NCBI RefSeq assembly: GCF_014218805.1
Contig: NZ_JACJUV010000001.1
Span: 3,112,501 to 3,176,500, forward strand
From: Teredinibacter franksiae
GTDB taxonomy: Bacteria; Pseudomonadota; Gammaproteobacteria; Pseudomonadales; Cellvibrionaceae
DNA: 64,000 bases
Direction of reading: 5' to 3'
Positions 1 to 8,803 of the stretch are shown here, in pieces (positions within the stretch are counted from its first letter, which is position 1; every line of letters starts with the position of its first letter). The notes beneath the pieces were generated by a model. That model had not been told where the DNA came from. It saw only the letters and a program-made list of their open reading frames with translations, and made no database searches. The position numbers were made by a program, and so were the translations under genes.

Positions 1-771
1 GTCGGTACCATTTGTGGTGGTTCCGACGGCACCAGCGGCATTAGCGCCAACCCCGGTGTTGGCTTATGTTTTGATCAGCTCATTGCTGACGGTGCGGCCT
101 GTATTTTTGAGGAAACAGGCGAATTAATTGGTTGTGAAGGCGTAATGGCCGAGCGGGCGGTTAATGAAGGGCTTGCTGAAGAAATTATTGCCTGCGTAGA
201 TAAAGCCGAACGCTATTACACCACCATGGGTTTTGGCAGTTTTGCACCGGGTAATGCCGACGGTGGCCTAACAACGCTCGAAGAAAAGTCCATGGGTGCC
301 TACTCAAAATCCGGTTCCTCATCTATTAATGGTTTAATTAAACCGGGTGATAAGCCCCCTGGTGGTGGGCTGTATTTGCTCGACGTAGTACCCGATGGGG
401 AGCCGCGATTTGGGTTTCCTAATATTTCCGACAATGCTGAAATCGTCGAAATGATTGCCTGCGGTAGCCACCTAATCTTATTTACCACGGGTCGTGGCTC
501 GGTGGTGGGTTCGGCTATCTCGCCGGTGATAAAAATCTGCGCCAACCCGGAAACTTATGCGCGCATGAGTGGTGATATGGATATTAACGCCGGTGCTGTA
601 CTTACCGGTGAGAGCAGTTTACAGCAGGTGGGCGAATCGATTTACCGCAAGGTGATGTCGATTGCAGAGGGCGAGCTTTCCTGTTCCGAAGCGCTGGGCC
701 ATCAAGAATTTATTCTTACGTACAAGTCGTTCGAACCTATTGGGCCGGCTTGTCTTCCTTTTCGCGGTTAA
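1..771 (+). CDS. UxaA/GarD-family sugar-acid dehydratase, C-terminal part (5' end outside window)
   Basis: The frame is open from base 1 to the TAA at 769-771, so the N-terminus is missing. The first visible residues contain GGSDGTSGISANP, the conserved motif of the altronate/galactarate dehydratase (UxaA/GarD) C-terminal domain. Further on there is the family block around TTGRGSVVGSAISPVIKI. Such enzymes dehydrate an aldonate to a 2-keto-3-deoxy acid in the cytoplasm. The next two genes follow almost without gap and encode a dehydrogenase and an FAH-type hydrolase. This suggests a non-phosphorylative L-fucose- or L-rhamnose-type pathway in which this enzyme supplies the dehydratase step. The exact substrate is not readable: altronate, fuconate, rhamnonate or arabinonate remain possible. 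Confidence 0.88.
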   Translation, partial: VGTICGGSDGTSGISANPGVGLCFDQLIADGAACIFEETGELIGCEGVMAERAVNEGLAEEIIACVDKAERYYTTMGFGSFAPGNADGGLTTLEEKSMGAYSKSGSSSINGLIKPGDKPPGGGLYLLDVVPDGEPRFGFPNISDNAEIVEMIACGSHLILFTTGRGSVVGSAISPVIKICANPETYARMSGDMDINAGAVLTGESSLQQVGESIYRKVMSIAEGELSCSEALGHQEFILTYKSFEPIGPACLPFRG

Positions 772-775
772 AAAA

Positions 776-1510
776 ATGTCTGTACGATTGGAAAATAAAA
801 TTGCACTGGTAACAGCGGCGGGCCAAGGTATTGGTCGAGCGACGGCTGAGTTGTTTGCCAGTCAGGGCGCCAGAGTTATAGCCACCGATATAGATGGCAA
901 AAAATTGGAAACACTGCAGGGTTGTGAAACCCATGTGCTCGATGTGACTAGCTTGGAAAACATTCAGGTTTTGAGTGAAAAGTTAGGCCGAGTGGACATA
1001 CTGTTTAACTGTGCAGGTTTTGTTCACAGTGGCAGCATTATGGATTGCGACGAAGACGCATGGGCCTTTTCGCTTAACTTAAATGTTACCGGTATGTATC
1101 GTATGATCCGCGCCTTCCTTCCCGGTATGCTGGCCGCAGGCGGGGGTTCAATAATTAACATGTCGTCGGTTGCCAGCAGCATACTCGGCGTGCAAAATCG
1201 CTTTGCTTACGGTGCAACCAAAGCCGCTATCAACGGTTTGACCAAAGCTGTAGCCGCCGATTACGTAGCCCAAGGTATTCGTTGTAATGCCATTTGTCCT
1301 GGCACAGTGCAAACGCCTTCTTTGGATCAGCGTTTGAGTGATACCGGTGACTACGAAGCCGCACAAAAAGCCTTTGTTGCACGACAGCCTATGGGGCGTG
1401 TCGGCCTGCCCGAAGAAATTGCCCAGCTTGCACTGTATTTGGCCAGCGATGAATCTTCTTTTACAACTGGCTCTTACCACGTCATTGACGGTGGTTGGAG
1501 TATTTCGTGA
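776..1510 (+). CDS. SDR-family 2-keto-3-deoxy-sugar-acid dehydrogenase
   Basis: A 244-residue short-chain dehydrogenase. I start at the ATG at 776, four bases after the preceding stop, because it gives the usual SDR N-terminus. A longer in-frame reading from 662 would run through the upstream gene. Visible features are the Rossmann glycine motif TAAGQGIGRA, the NCAG motif, the catalytic Ser in NMSSVASS, the YGATK Tyr/Lys pair, the CPGTV loop and a terminal DGGW. The overall pattern, including VLDVT and CPGTVQTPSL, is that of the DHRS6/BDH2-like subgroup, which includes bacterial 2-keto-3-deoxy-L-fuconate dehydrogenase. With the flanking dehydratase and FAH hydrolase, oxidation of a 2-keto-3-deoxy acid to the 2,4-diketo acid is the best guess. 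3-Hydroxybutyrate dehydrogenase is the alternative. Confidence 0.85.
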   Translation: MSVRLENKIALVTAAGQGIGRATAELFASQGARVIATDIDGKKLETLQGCETHVLDVTSLENIQVLSEKLGRVDILFNCAGFVHSGSIMDCDEDAWAFSLNLNVTGMYRMIRAFLPGMLAAGGGSIINMSSVASSILGVQNRFAYGATKAAINGLTKAVAADYVAQGIRCNAICPGTVQTPSLDQRLSDTGDYEAAQKAFVARQPMGRVGLPEEIAQLALYLASDESSFTTGSYHVIDGGWSIS

Positions 1511-1516
1511 GGTGTT

Positions 1517-2365
1517 ATGAAACTTGTTCGATTTGGTGAAGCCAACAAAGAAAAGCCCGGAATTCTCGACAGCGAAGGCCGCATTCGCGACCTGAGCGGA
1601 ATTGTTGATGATATTGCCGGCGAAAGCCTTGGTGCGGCAGGCATGCAGAAAATTGCCGGGGCCGATGTGGCATCACTGCCGTTAGTGCACGAAAGTACCC
1701 GGTATGGTGCCTGTGTCGGTCAGGTGGGAAAATTTATTTGTATTGGCCTCAACTACGCCGATCACGCTGCCGAGACGGGTGCGGAAGTGCCCGATGAGCC
1801 GGTAATCTTTACGAAAGCGACCAGCGCCATTACTGGACCAAACGATGGCATTGCTAAGCCAAAAAATTCCACCAAGCTCGATTGGGAAGTTGAGCTAGGC
1901 GTGGTGATTGGTGAAGAGGCCCGCTATGTGTCCGAGGCTGAAGCGGAAAAGCATATTGCCGGTTACTGTGTGGTGCACGATGTCTCCGAACGCCATTTTC
2001 AGTTAGAGCGCGGTGGTCAGTGGGATAAGGGTAAGGGGTGTGACACCTTTGGCCCTATCGGCCCCTATCTAGTGACGGCCGACGAAGCTGGCAATATAAA
2101 CAACCTGCATCTGTGGTTGAAAGTAAACGGCAAAACCTACCAGGACGGCAGTACCAATAGCATGGTATTTCGTCCGGCGTTTTTAGTGTCCTATCTCAGC
2201 CAGTTTATGAGCCTGCAACCAGGTGATGTGATTTCTACGGGTACCCCGCCCGGCGTAGGGCTGGGTCAGAAACCGCCGGTATTTCTTAATGTTGGCGATA
2301 AAATAGAATTGGGTATAGACGGCTTAGGTGAGCAAACTCAAGTAGTGCGTAACTGGGACGATTAA
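1517..2365 (+). CDS. FAH-family hydrolase (2,4-diketo-3-deoxy-sugar-acid hydrolase type)
   Basis: A 282-residue fumarylacetoacetate hydrolase-family protein. It shows the family core: GLNYADHAAE, the metal-binding stretch LDWEVELGVVIG with its acidic residues, the loop SERHFQLERGGQWDKGKGCDTFGPIGP, and STGTPPGVG near the end. In L-fucose and L-rhamnose oxidative pathways this subgroup cleaves or hydrolyses the 2,4-diketo-3-deoxy acid to pyruvate plus a hydroxy acid. The gene starts six bases after the SDR stop, with the RBS-like GAGGTGTT just upstream, so the three genes appear cotranscribed. Ureidoglycolate-lyase-like annotation is common for this family, but the context argues for sugar-acid catabolism. 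Confidence 0.85.
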   Translation: MKLVRFGEANKEKPGILDSEGRIRDLSGIVDDIAGESLGAAGMQKIAGADVASLPLVHESTRYGACVGQVGKFICIGLNYADHAAETGAEVPDEPVIFTKATSAITGPNDGIAKPKNSTKLDWEVELGVVIGEEARYVSEAEAEKHIAGYCVVHDVSERHFQLERGGQWDKGKGCDTFGPIGPYLVTADEAGNINNLHLWLKVNGKTYQDGSTNSMVFRPAFLVSYLSQFMSLQPGDVISTGTPPGVGLGQKPPVFLNVGDKIELGIDGLGEQTQVVRNWDD

Positions 2366-2601
2366 GTTTTAAAAGACGTTGGCTAGAAGCGACAGAATGG
2401 CTGCATTGCGGCCATTATTTTTGCCTGTCACTTGGTGTTTTGGCGTTTGAAGTTGCGTTGAGCGAGCTTGTATTACACTGCTGGGCTGGGTATTGGTTAA
2501 TTGGCGCCTTACGACTATTGCGTACTGACCTGATTAGCCCTAAAACAATAGAACGAAATTACAAATTTTCCGCTATAGCTAGAAAAACAAAGAGAGATAC
2601 C

Positions 2602-5600
2602 ATGTCGAGATCAACGATTAAGCCGCTACTGATAAGCCGTTTTGTTGTGCTGCCTGCAGCCCTGCTGACGGCGATGCTACTTGCTTCCTGTCAGGGAGTC
2701 GGCAGCGACACGCCCGCAACCGTTCCAACCGTAATGGAGGGCGGCGTTGAAAATTCGTCGAAAGCCTCCGGCTGGCCGAAGGTTGGCAGTCCGCTAGCGG
2801 CTGACCCGAAACGGGAAGAGCACATAAACCAGATTATTGCTGGGATGTCGCTGGAGGAGAAAGTTGGTCAAATTATGCAGGCTGAAATACAAAGCCTGCA
2901 GCCGGGCGACGTAAAAAAATATCACCTAGGTTCTGTGCTAAATGGCGGCGGCTCCATGCCTTACCGCAAAGCCCTGCCGGCAACCGCCGACTGGGTAAAA
3001 CTCGCCGATGAGCTTTACGACGAGAGTATGGACGACTCCGACGGCAAGATAGCGATTCCCGTTATTTGGGGTACTGATGCCGTGCATGGCCACAACAATG
3101 TGATTGGTGCCACTATCTTCCCGCACAATATTGGCCTCGGCGCTGCGCGCAATGCCGAGCTGGTGCGCAAAATCGGTGAAGCTACCGCGCGCGAAGTACA
3201 GGCAACGGCAATCGATTGGGTTTTCGCGCCTACTCTAGCGGTAGCGCGTAACGATGCCTGGGGGCGTACCTACGAAAGCTATGCGGAAGACCCTGCATTG
3301 GTGGCTGAGTATTCTGAGGCTATGGTGATGGGCCTGCAGGGGGAAGTGGGTGACAGCGACTTTTTGCGTGGCGAGCAGGTTATCGCCACGGCCAAGCATT
3401 TCCTCGCCGATGGCGGTACTTGGAAAGGAGACGATCAGGGCGATGCCCGAATATCTGAGCAGGAGTTGATTGATATACATAATGCCGGATACCCTCCGGC
3501 AATTGCCGCAGGCGTACAAACGGTGATGTCGAGCTTCTCATCCTGGAACGGCGTCAAGATGCACGGTAACCAAGCGCTATTAACCGGCGCGCTGAAAGAC
3601 AAAATGGGATTTGATGGTTTTGTTGTCGGTGATTGGAACGGCCATGGCCAAGTGCCAGGCTGTACCAACGATTCCTGTGCGCAGGCCATTAATGCCGGTG
3701 TGGATTTAGTTATGGTGCCCTTCGACTGGAAAGCCATGATCCCCAATACTATTGCGCAGGTGAATCAGGGTGAAATTTCGGTCGAGCGGCTGGATGATGC
3801 CGTGCGCCGAATTCTGCGAGTAAAGATGCGAGCTGGCCTTTTCGATGCTAAACCGTCTGAGCGTGCCGGTGCCCAAAACCCAGATGTTATTGGTAGTGCC
3901 GAGCATCGCGAGTTGGCAAGGCAGGCCGTCCGAGAAAGTTTGGTTTTACTAAAAAACACCAACAAAATTTTGCCGCTTAACCCCTTACAAACTGTGTTGG
4001 TAGCGGGCGAAGCGGCCAACAATATTGGCCAGCAAAGCGGAGGCTGGTCGGTTACCTGGCAGGGTACTGACACCACCAACGAGCAGTTTCCCGGTGCAAC
4101 CTCTATCTACAAAGGTATTGCCGATGCCGCTGAGGCGGCCGGCGGGCGCGCATTGTATTCGGCTGATGGCAGCTATAGCGAAAAACCCGATGTGGCGATA
4201 GTCGTGTTTGGCGAGCAGCCCTATGCCGAAGGTATTGGTGACCGGGATACCGTTGAGTTTGAGCCTGGCGACAAAAAGTCTTTAGCGCTGCTTAAAAAAC
4301 TACGTGACGAAGGTATCCCTGTTGTATCGGTATTTCTTTCAGGGCGGCCCATGTGGGTAAACCCGGAATATAATCAGTCTAATGCCTTTATTGCGGCCTG
4401 GTTACCGGGCACCGAAGGTGGGGGCGTAGCTGACGTGCTGCTCGCTAAAACCGATGGTTCTGTGAACTATAACTTCTCTGGCAAGCTGTCTTTCTCCTGG
4501 CCAAACACACCGCTGGATACAGAGGTTAACCTACATCAGAGTGACTACACGCCGCTATTTGCCTTTGGCTACGGGCTGGATTACAACGCCAAGCTGGAAG
4601 GCCCCAGAGGCTTGATGGAAAAAGTGGCCGGTGTGGCCACCGAAAAAAGCGGCGATATAAACCTGTATGTCGGCCGCCCGTTGCAGCCGTGGAATATTTT
4701 TATTCATAACCACGAGCGTCAGCAAATCCTTAGCGGTGCCTTCGCGGCGCTGCCCGATGGCGATGTCAAAATTGAAACCATGGATAAAGATGTTCAGGAG
4801 GATGCCCTGCGCTTTACCTGGAAAGATGCCTGGACTGCGAAGCTTACGTTTGGTGGGGGCAAGCCGCTTAATTTAAGTGGTCATGTCGCCGCCGGTGTTC
4901 TTGCCTTCGACCTAAATGTGAAAGACATTAGCCGCGGGGGCATTGGCGTTACCCTTGAGTGTGGCGAAAACTGTAAGCGCAATGTGCCGTTAGCGCAGGC
5001 GCGCGAATGGCAGGGTAAGGGTTGGCAGAGCGTTAGCCTTGATATGGCCTGCTTTTATCGTGAGGGCGACGACTTCAGTGCAATGACTAACCCCTTTGTG
5101 CTGGAAAATGGTGGTGACGGTGAAATTGAAATTGCCAATATTCGCTTCTTGGTTCAAGGCGACGCTAAAACCGACTGCCCCGACCTGAAAAAGGTTGGGG
5201 TTACGCCGGCAAAACTGGAGGAGTACTGGTCGGTTTCCTGGTGGGAGCCGCGTCATACAGCAAAGCTGAAGCGTGTTGCTGAAGGCAATGTAGACCTCAT
5301 AATGGTGGGCGACTCCATCACCCAAGGTTGGGAAGAGGAGGCAGGTGCTAAGGTGTGGCAGGAATACTATGGTGAGCGAAATGCCGTTAACCTAGGTTTT
5401 TCGGGTGATCGTACAGAAAACGTACTTTGGCGGCTAAAAAACGGCGAGATTAACGGCATTTCGCCCAAGGTGGCCGTGGTTATGATTGGCACTAATAACA
5501 CGGGGCACAGGCTGCATCAGCCGGAATACACCGCCGAGGGCGTTCGTCAAATTGTCGAGTTGCTAAAGACTAAGCTGGAAAACACGAAGATCTTGCTGTT

Positions 5601-5850
5601 GGCTGTATTCCCGCGCGAAGCGCAGGCAGATGCGCAGATGCGTTTAATAAACGAAGAGATCAACGCCAAAATCTCGACTCTGGCCGATGGAAACCGCGTA
5701 CATTTTCTTAACATAAACGCTAAATTCCTCGCTGACGACGGTAGTCTCAGTCAAGAAATTATGCCCGACCTACTGCACCTAAACGAGCAAGGTTATCGTA
5801 TTTGGGCTGATGCTATGGAGCCTAAGTTGGCTGAATTACTAGCCGAATAA
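2602..5850 (+). CDS. GH3 beta-glucosidase/exo-glucanase lipoprotein fused to a C-terminal GDSL/SGNH esterase
   Basis: A protein of 1082 residues. I choose the ATG at 2602, after AGAGAGA, because it begins a lipoprotein signal ending in LLASC; the frame is open further upstream. Residues about 70-700 are GH3: the N-terminal barrel carries the nucleophile motif VVGDWNGHGQVPGC (Asp about 344), followed by the alpha/beta sandwich. A beta-rich segment around residues 740-880 resembles the extra domain of ExoP-type glucohydrolases. The last about 190 residues are an SGNH hydrolase, with GDSITQGW (Ser about 905), GTNN and DLLHLN (Asp 1056, His 1059). Predicted role: releasing glucose from beta-1,3/1,4-glucans or cello-oligomers at the cell surface while removing acyl groups. 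It is a single gene, followed by a hairpin terminator. Confidence 0.92.
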   Translation: MSRSTIKPLLISRFVVLPAALLTAMLLASCQGVGSDTPATVPTVMEGGVENSSKASGWPKVGSPLAADPKREEHINQIIAGMSLEEKVGQIMQAEIQSLQPGDVKKYHLGSVLNGGGSMPYRKALPATADWVKLADELYDESMDDSDGKIAIPVIWGTDAVHGHNNVIGATIFPHNIGLGAARNAELVRKIGEATAREVQATAIDWVFAPTLAVARNDAWGRTYESYAEDPALVAEYSEAMVMGLQGEVGDSDFLRGEQVIATAKHFLADGGTWKGDDQGDARISEQELIDIHNAGYPPAIAAGVQTVMSSFSSWNGVKMHGNQALLTGALKDKMGFDGFVVGDWNGHGQVPGCTNDSCAQAINAGVDLVMVPFDWKAMIPNTIAQVNQGEISVERLDDAVRRILRVKMRAGLFDAKPSERAGAQNPDVIGSAEHRELARQAVRESLVLLKNTNKILPLNPLQTVLVAGEAANNIGQQSGGWSVTWQGTDTTNEQFPGATSIYKGIADAAEAAGGRALYSADGSYSEKPDVAIVVFGEQPYAEGIGDRDTVEFEPGDKKSLALLKKLRDEGIPVVSVFLSGRPMWVNPEYNQSNAFIAAWLPGTEGGGVADVLLAKTDGSVNYNFSGKLSFSWPNTPLDTEVNLHQSDYTPLFAFGYGLDYNAKLEGPRGLMEKVAGVATEKSGDINLYVGRPLQPWNIFIHNHERQQILSGAFAALPDGDVKIETMDKDVQEDALRFTWKDAWTAKLTFGGGKPLNLSGHVAAGVLAFDLNVKDISRGGIGVTLECGENCKRNVPLAQAREWQGKGWQSVSLDMACFYREGDDFSAMTNPFVLENGGDGEIEIANIRFLVQGDAKTDCPDLKKVGVTPAKLEEYWSVSWWEPRHTAKLKRVAEGNVDLIMVGDSITQGWEEEAGAKVWQEYYGERNAVNLGFSGDRTENVLWRLKNGEINGISPKVAVVMIGTNNTGHRLHQPEYTAEGVRQIVELLKTKLENTKILLLAVFPREAQADAQMRLINEEINAKISTLADGNRVHFLNINAKFLADDGSLSQEIMPDLLHLNEQGYRIWADAMEPKLAELLAE

Positions 5851-5863
5851 TACTTGAACGCTA

Positions 5864-5894
5864 GCGGGTGCTTCTGCGCCCGCATTTGTTTTTT
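5864..5894 (+). terminator. Rho-independent terminator after GH3-esterase gene
   Basis: GCGGGTGC (5864-5871) pairs with GCGCCCGC (5876-5883), with one G-U pair and a four-base TTCT loop, and is followed by a T-rich tail. It lies 14 bases past the stop codon. Confidence 0.75.
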
Positions 5895-6209
5895 GCACCC
5901 TTCCTGTACAAACTCCCCTCAGTCTTACCAATACTGGCGCCACTTTACAAAGCTATACAAGTTGGCGGCAAAAAATGGCACAGAAAGTGAAACAACCACG
6001 TCAGATGGTCGCACATAACGCTAAAATATCTGTAATAAGCGCGGTTATTTGTGTGTAGACTGAATGTTCACAATGAAATCCAAAAGCTAATTCTCAGACA
6101 ATCGAACCTGTGTCACATTACCGAAGTTGAAACCGGTGTATGGCTGGACTTTCGCGAACAAATGCCGTTCGCAACGGTGACGTAAGTCTGACTGAACTTT
6201 TCCTGGAGA
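5895..6209. other. Intergenic region upstream of the TPR/ExbB operon
   Basis: No gene recognised. It presumably holds the promoter of the operon starting at 6210. I do not see a convincing -35/-10 pair or an operator. Confidence 0.4.
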
Positions 6210-6863
6210 ATGACGTTGAGTGGTAAATTGTGCCAAATTTTGGCAGTGCTGAATTTGTTAAGAAATTCTTGCGCAGTACAACCTAGAGTCGGCTGCGCTA
6301 AGCTGTCTTCGTATGCTTTGATGCTGCTGTTTTTCGGGGGAATGTTGGGTGTGGCCCACGCTCAGGAAGAGGGCGCTGGGGCGGAAGTGGCCGAAGCTGT
6401 GCAGGAGGCGTCTACGTCTCCGCTGAGTGACGAAATTGAAAGTCTCAAGAAAAAAGCACTAGAGCTTAACCGTGACCTGTTAATTCTTGAGGAGGAGCTG
6501 CTATTCCCCGCTAATACGCAAGTCATGGTGTTTCTGTCGCTGGATGTCGGCGCCTATTTTCGGCTTGATGCAGTTAAGTTACATATCGACGACAAGCTCG
6601 TCGCTAGCCACCTATATACCCCGCGCCAAAACGATGCCTTGAGTCGAGGCGGTATTCAGCGTCTTTATATCGGTAATATTAAAACCGGCGAACATGAACT
6701 CACCGCCTTTTTTACCGGAATTGGGCCCGACAACCGTGAGTACAAGCGCGCGGCTACGGTAAGCCTGGAAAAGGACGACGACCCAAAGATGTTGGAACTT
6801 CGTATTAAAGATTCCACCGCCAACATGCAACCAGAATTCGATTTTAAAGAATGGCAGCTGTAA
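6210..6863 (+). CDS. Secreted coiled-coil/beta-domain protein, first gene of the ExbB-ExbD-TPR operon
   Basis: Up to 217 residues; not matched to a named family. A hydrophobic signal segment (LMLLFFGGMLGVAHA) is preceded by about 30 residues, so the true start may be later. The SD-like TGGAGA sits almost against the ATG at 6210, and a TTG at 6216 has better spacing. After the signal comes an acidic Ala/Glu stretch, then a heptad-rich helix (SDEIESLKKKALELNRDLLILEEELL), then a beta-rich domain of about 110 residues. A periplasmic location is likely. The next gene overlaps its end by 13 bases, implying translational coupling. Its place at the head of the operon suggests a structural or adaptor role in the energised complex; that is inference. 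Confidence 0.75.
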   Translation: MTLSGKLCQILAVLNLLRNSCAVQPRVGCAKLSSYALMLLFFGGMLGVAHAQEEGAGAEVAEAVQEASTSPLSDEIESLKKKALELNRDLLILEEELLFPANTQVMVFLSLDVGAYFRLDAVKLHIDDKLVASHLYTPRQNDALSRGGIQRLYIGNIKTGEHELTAFFTGIGPDNREYKRAATVSLEKDDDPKMLELRIKDSTANMQPEFDFKEWQL

Positions 6864-8803
6864 AGCCCCTCATCCGTATTGTATTGGTGTTTTTCTTTTT
6901 CGCTATTGCCACTTATGCATACGCAGGCAAAAAAGAAAAACCGCTGACTTCTGTGGCCGACCTGCGCTACGGCGTTGCCCTGTACCATTACTATCAAACC
7001 GACTACATGGACGCGCTGACCGAGTTGATGTTAGCCAAGAAGCGTGGTGGTATTCAAGGGCATGGTGATAATCCCGCGTTAATGGAAGGTGGTTTTGCCC
7101 TGGCTTACGGGCTAGAAAAATATGCCGGCAGTATTTTCGCCGATATTCTCGCCGCTAATGTACCGGAGGATGCTCAGGTAGCCGCCTGGTTTTACCTGGC
7201 GAAAATGCGCTATATGCGTGGCGACTGGGCTATGTCACAAAGCTCTATTGATGAAGTAACAAAAATAGCGCTGGTCAATAAAAAAAGCACCCGCGATGTT
7301 AAACATGATCTAAACGCCCTGCGGGTGAACCTTGCCATTAAACAAAACGATATCGTCAGAGCCGAAAGTACACTAAAAGAAGATGAGCCGGGAGAAGACT
7401 GGTTACCCTACTTGTACTTCAATATAGGTTCCTTGGCTGCACGCGAAGGTGATTTTGACAAAGCCGTTGAGTACTACAAGCGGGTGGCGCAAAAAGAATA
7501 CGATGATAACGAGTACCGCTCACTTCACGACAAGGCCATGACCGCAGCAGGGTATGCATACCTACTGAATAAGCAGCCAGACATGGCCAAGTTTAAATTT
7601 TCGCGGGTACGCCTCGACAGCCCATTGTCGGGTAGAGCGTTACTTGGGTACGGCTGGGCTTCAGCCGAGCAGGAAGATTATCGCGAAGCATTGAAAGTGT
7701 GGTCGCATTTAAGTAAAGCAACACTGGTCGATGAAAACAGCCAAGAAGCGCTTATGGCCGTACCCTTTGCCTATGAGAAAATGGGTTTGGAGGGGCTGGC
7801 TCTACAGGAATTTCAAAAAGCGGTAACCGATTTCCAAGACGAAGTTGTGCGTATTGATGAGGTTATTCAAAACCTTAAGGGCGACACTCTGCTTGAAGCG
7901 CTAAAAATTGAAAACGCCGACGGTGTTGACTGGCTAACCTACGCTGAAACCAACCAGTTGGCGCCACAACTGAGTTATTTAATTGCTTTGTTTGCCCGTG
8001 AAGAATTTCAAATGCGCGTGCAGGAATTACGCGATTTACTTGCTGTGCAAAAAAATACGCGAGAATGGCAGTCTAAATTACGCTTTTATTTGGATATGCT
8101 CGACGCCCGTGAAAAAGATCGCGAAAATAAATCAGCATTACTGGCGCAGAATAAATTAAAAAAACAATTGCAGCAGGTTCAACAACAGCGAGATTCGCTG
8201 GCCTTAAAAATCGAAACCATTGCGGCCAGTAAAGACTATTTCGCTCTGGCCGCAGGCGATGAAGCCGACTTGATCCGTCGTGCCACGCGCGCTAAAAAAG
8301 CGCTAACGTTACCCGCGATACGCGAAGATGACCCGTTTATTGAAGATACTGACGAAGCTATTCGTTGGTATCATGGAATGTTGTTATGGAATGCCAGCGA
8401 AGGTTTTTCCGACCGACTATGGAGGGCGGTTAAAACGCTGAATAGTCTTGACGACACTATCGAAAAACTCCAGGTGAACCTCGCTTCGGTTGAAGCCATT
8501 CTCGGTTCAGCGCCCGATTTAATTCCCTATCGAAATCGTATTGCTGACGCCAATATTCAGCTTGCCGGGCAAAGTGCAAGTGTGGATATTGCCGTAGACG
8601 CGGCGAAAGAAGAATTACGTGACCAGGTGGTAACGGTATTAATTCGTCAGCGCAATCGTATCCAGCATTACGCAGCGCAAAGCAGGCTTTCCGTTGCGCG
8701 GCTTTATGATAAAGCTTTAAAAGCGCAAGATATTCAAGCACTAGAGGATGAAAACGCGCAAGCCGCTGAACTAGAAGCGGCACAGAAGGAGGCGGAAGAA
8801 TGA
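6851..8803 (+). CDS. Periplasmic tetratricopeptide-repeat protein
   Basis: A 650-residue protein with a signal peptide (VLVFFFFAIATYAYA). The first two thirds are helical-hairpin repeats typical of TPR, for example AYALLNKQPDMAKFKFSRV-like units and FNIGSLAAREGDFDKAVEYY. After these comes a coiled coil rich in Lys/Gln (LKKQLQQVQQQRDSLALKIE) and a helical C-terminus ending in Glu/Ala repeats. It overlaps the upstream gene by 13 bases and the downstream one by 4 (ATGA), so subunits are probably made in step. TPR proteins encoded with ExbB/ExbD sets, such as TtpC of Vibrio TonB2 systems and Glt proteins of Myxococcus, act as periplasmic scaffolds. The same role is inferred here. Confidence 0.82.
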   Translation: MAAVKPLIRIVLVFFFFAIATYAYAGKKEKPLTSVADLRYGVALYHYYQTDYMDALTELMLAKKRGGIQGHGDNPALMEGGFALAYGLEKYAGSIFADILAANVPEDAQVAAWFYLAKMRYMRGDWAMSQSSIDEVTKIALVNKKSTRDVKHDLNALRVNLAIKQNDIVRAESTLKEDEPGEDWLPYLYFNIGSLAAREGDFDKAVEYYKRVAQKEYDDNEYRSLHDKAMTAAGYAYLLNKQPDMAKFKFSRVRLDSPLSGRALLGYGWASAEQEDYREALKVWSHLSKATLVDENSQEALMAVPFAYEKMGLEGLALQEFQKAVTDFQDEVVRIDEVIQNLKGDTLLEALKIENADGVDWLTYAETNQLAPQLSYLIALFAREEFQMRVQELRDLLAVQKNTREWQSKLRFYLDMLDAREKDRENKSALLAQNKLKKQLQQVQQQRDSLALKIETIAASKDYFALAAGDEADLIRRATRAKKALTLPAIREDDPFIEDTDEAIRWYHGMLLWNASEGFSDRLWRAVKTLNSLDDTIEKLQVNLASVEAILGSAPDLIPYRNRIADANIQLAGQSASVDIAVDAAKEELRDQVVTVLIRQRNRIQHYAAQSRLSVARLYDKALKAQDIQALEDENAQAAELEAAQKEAEE

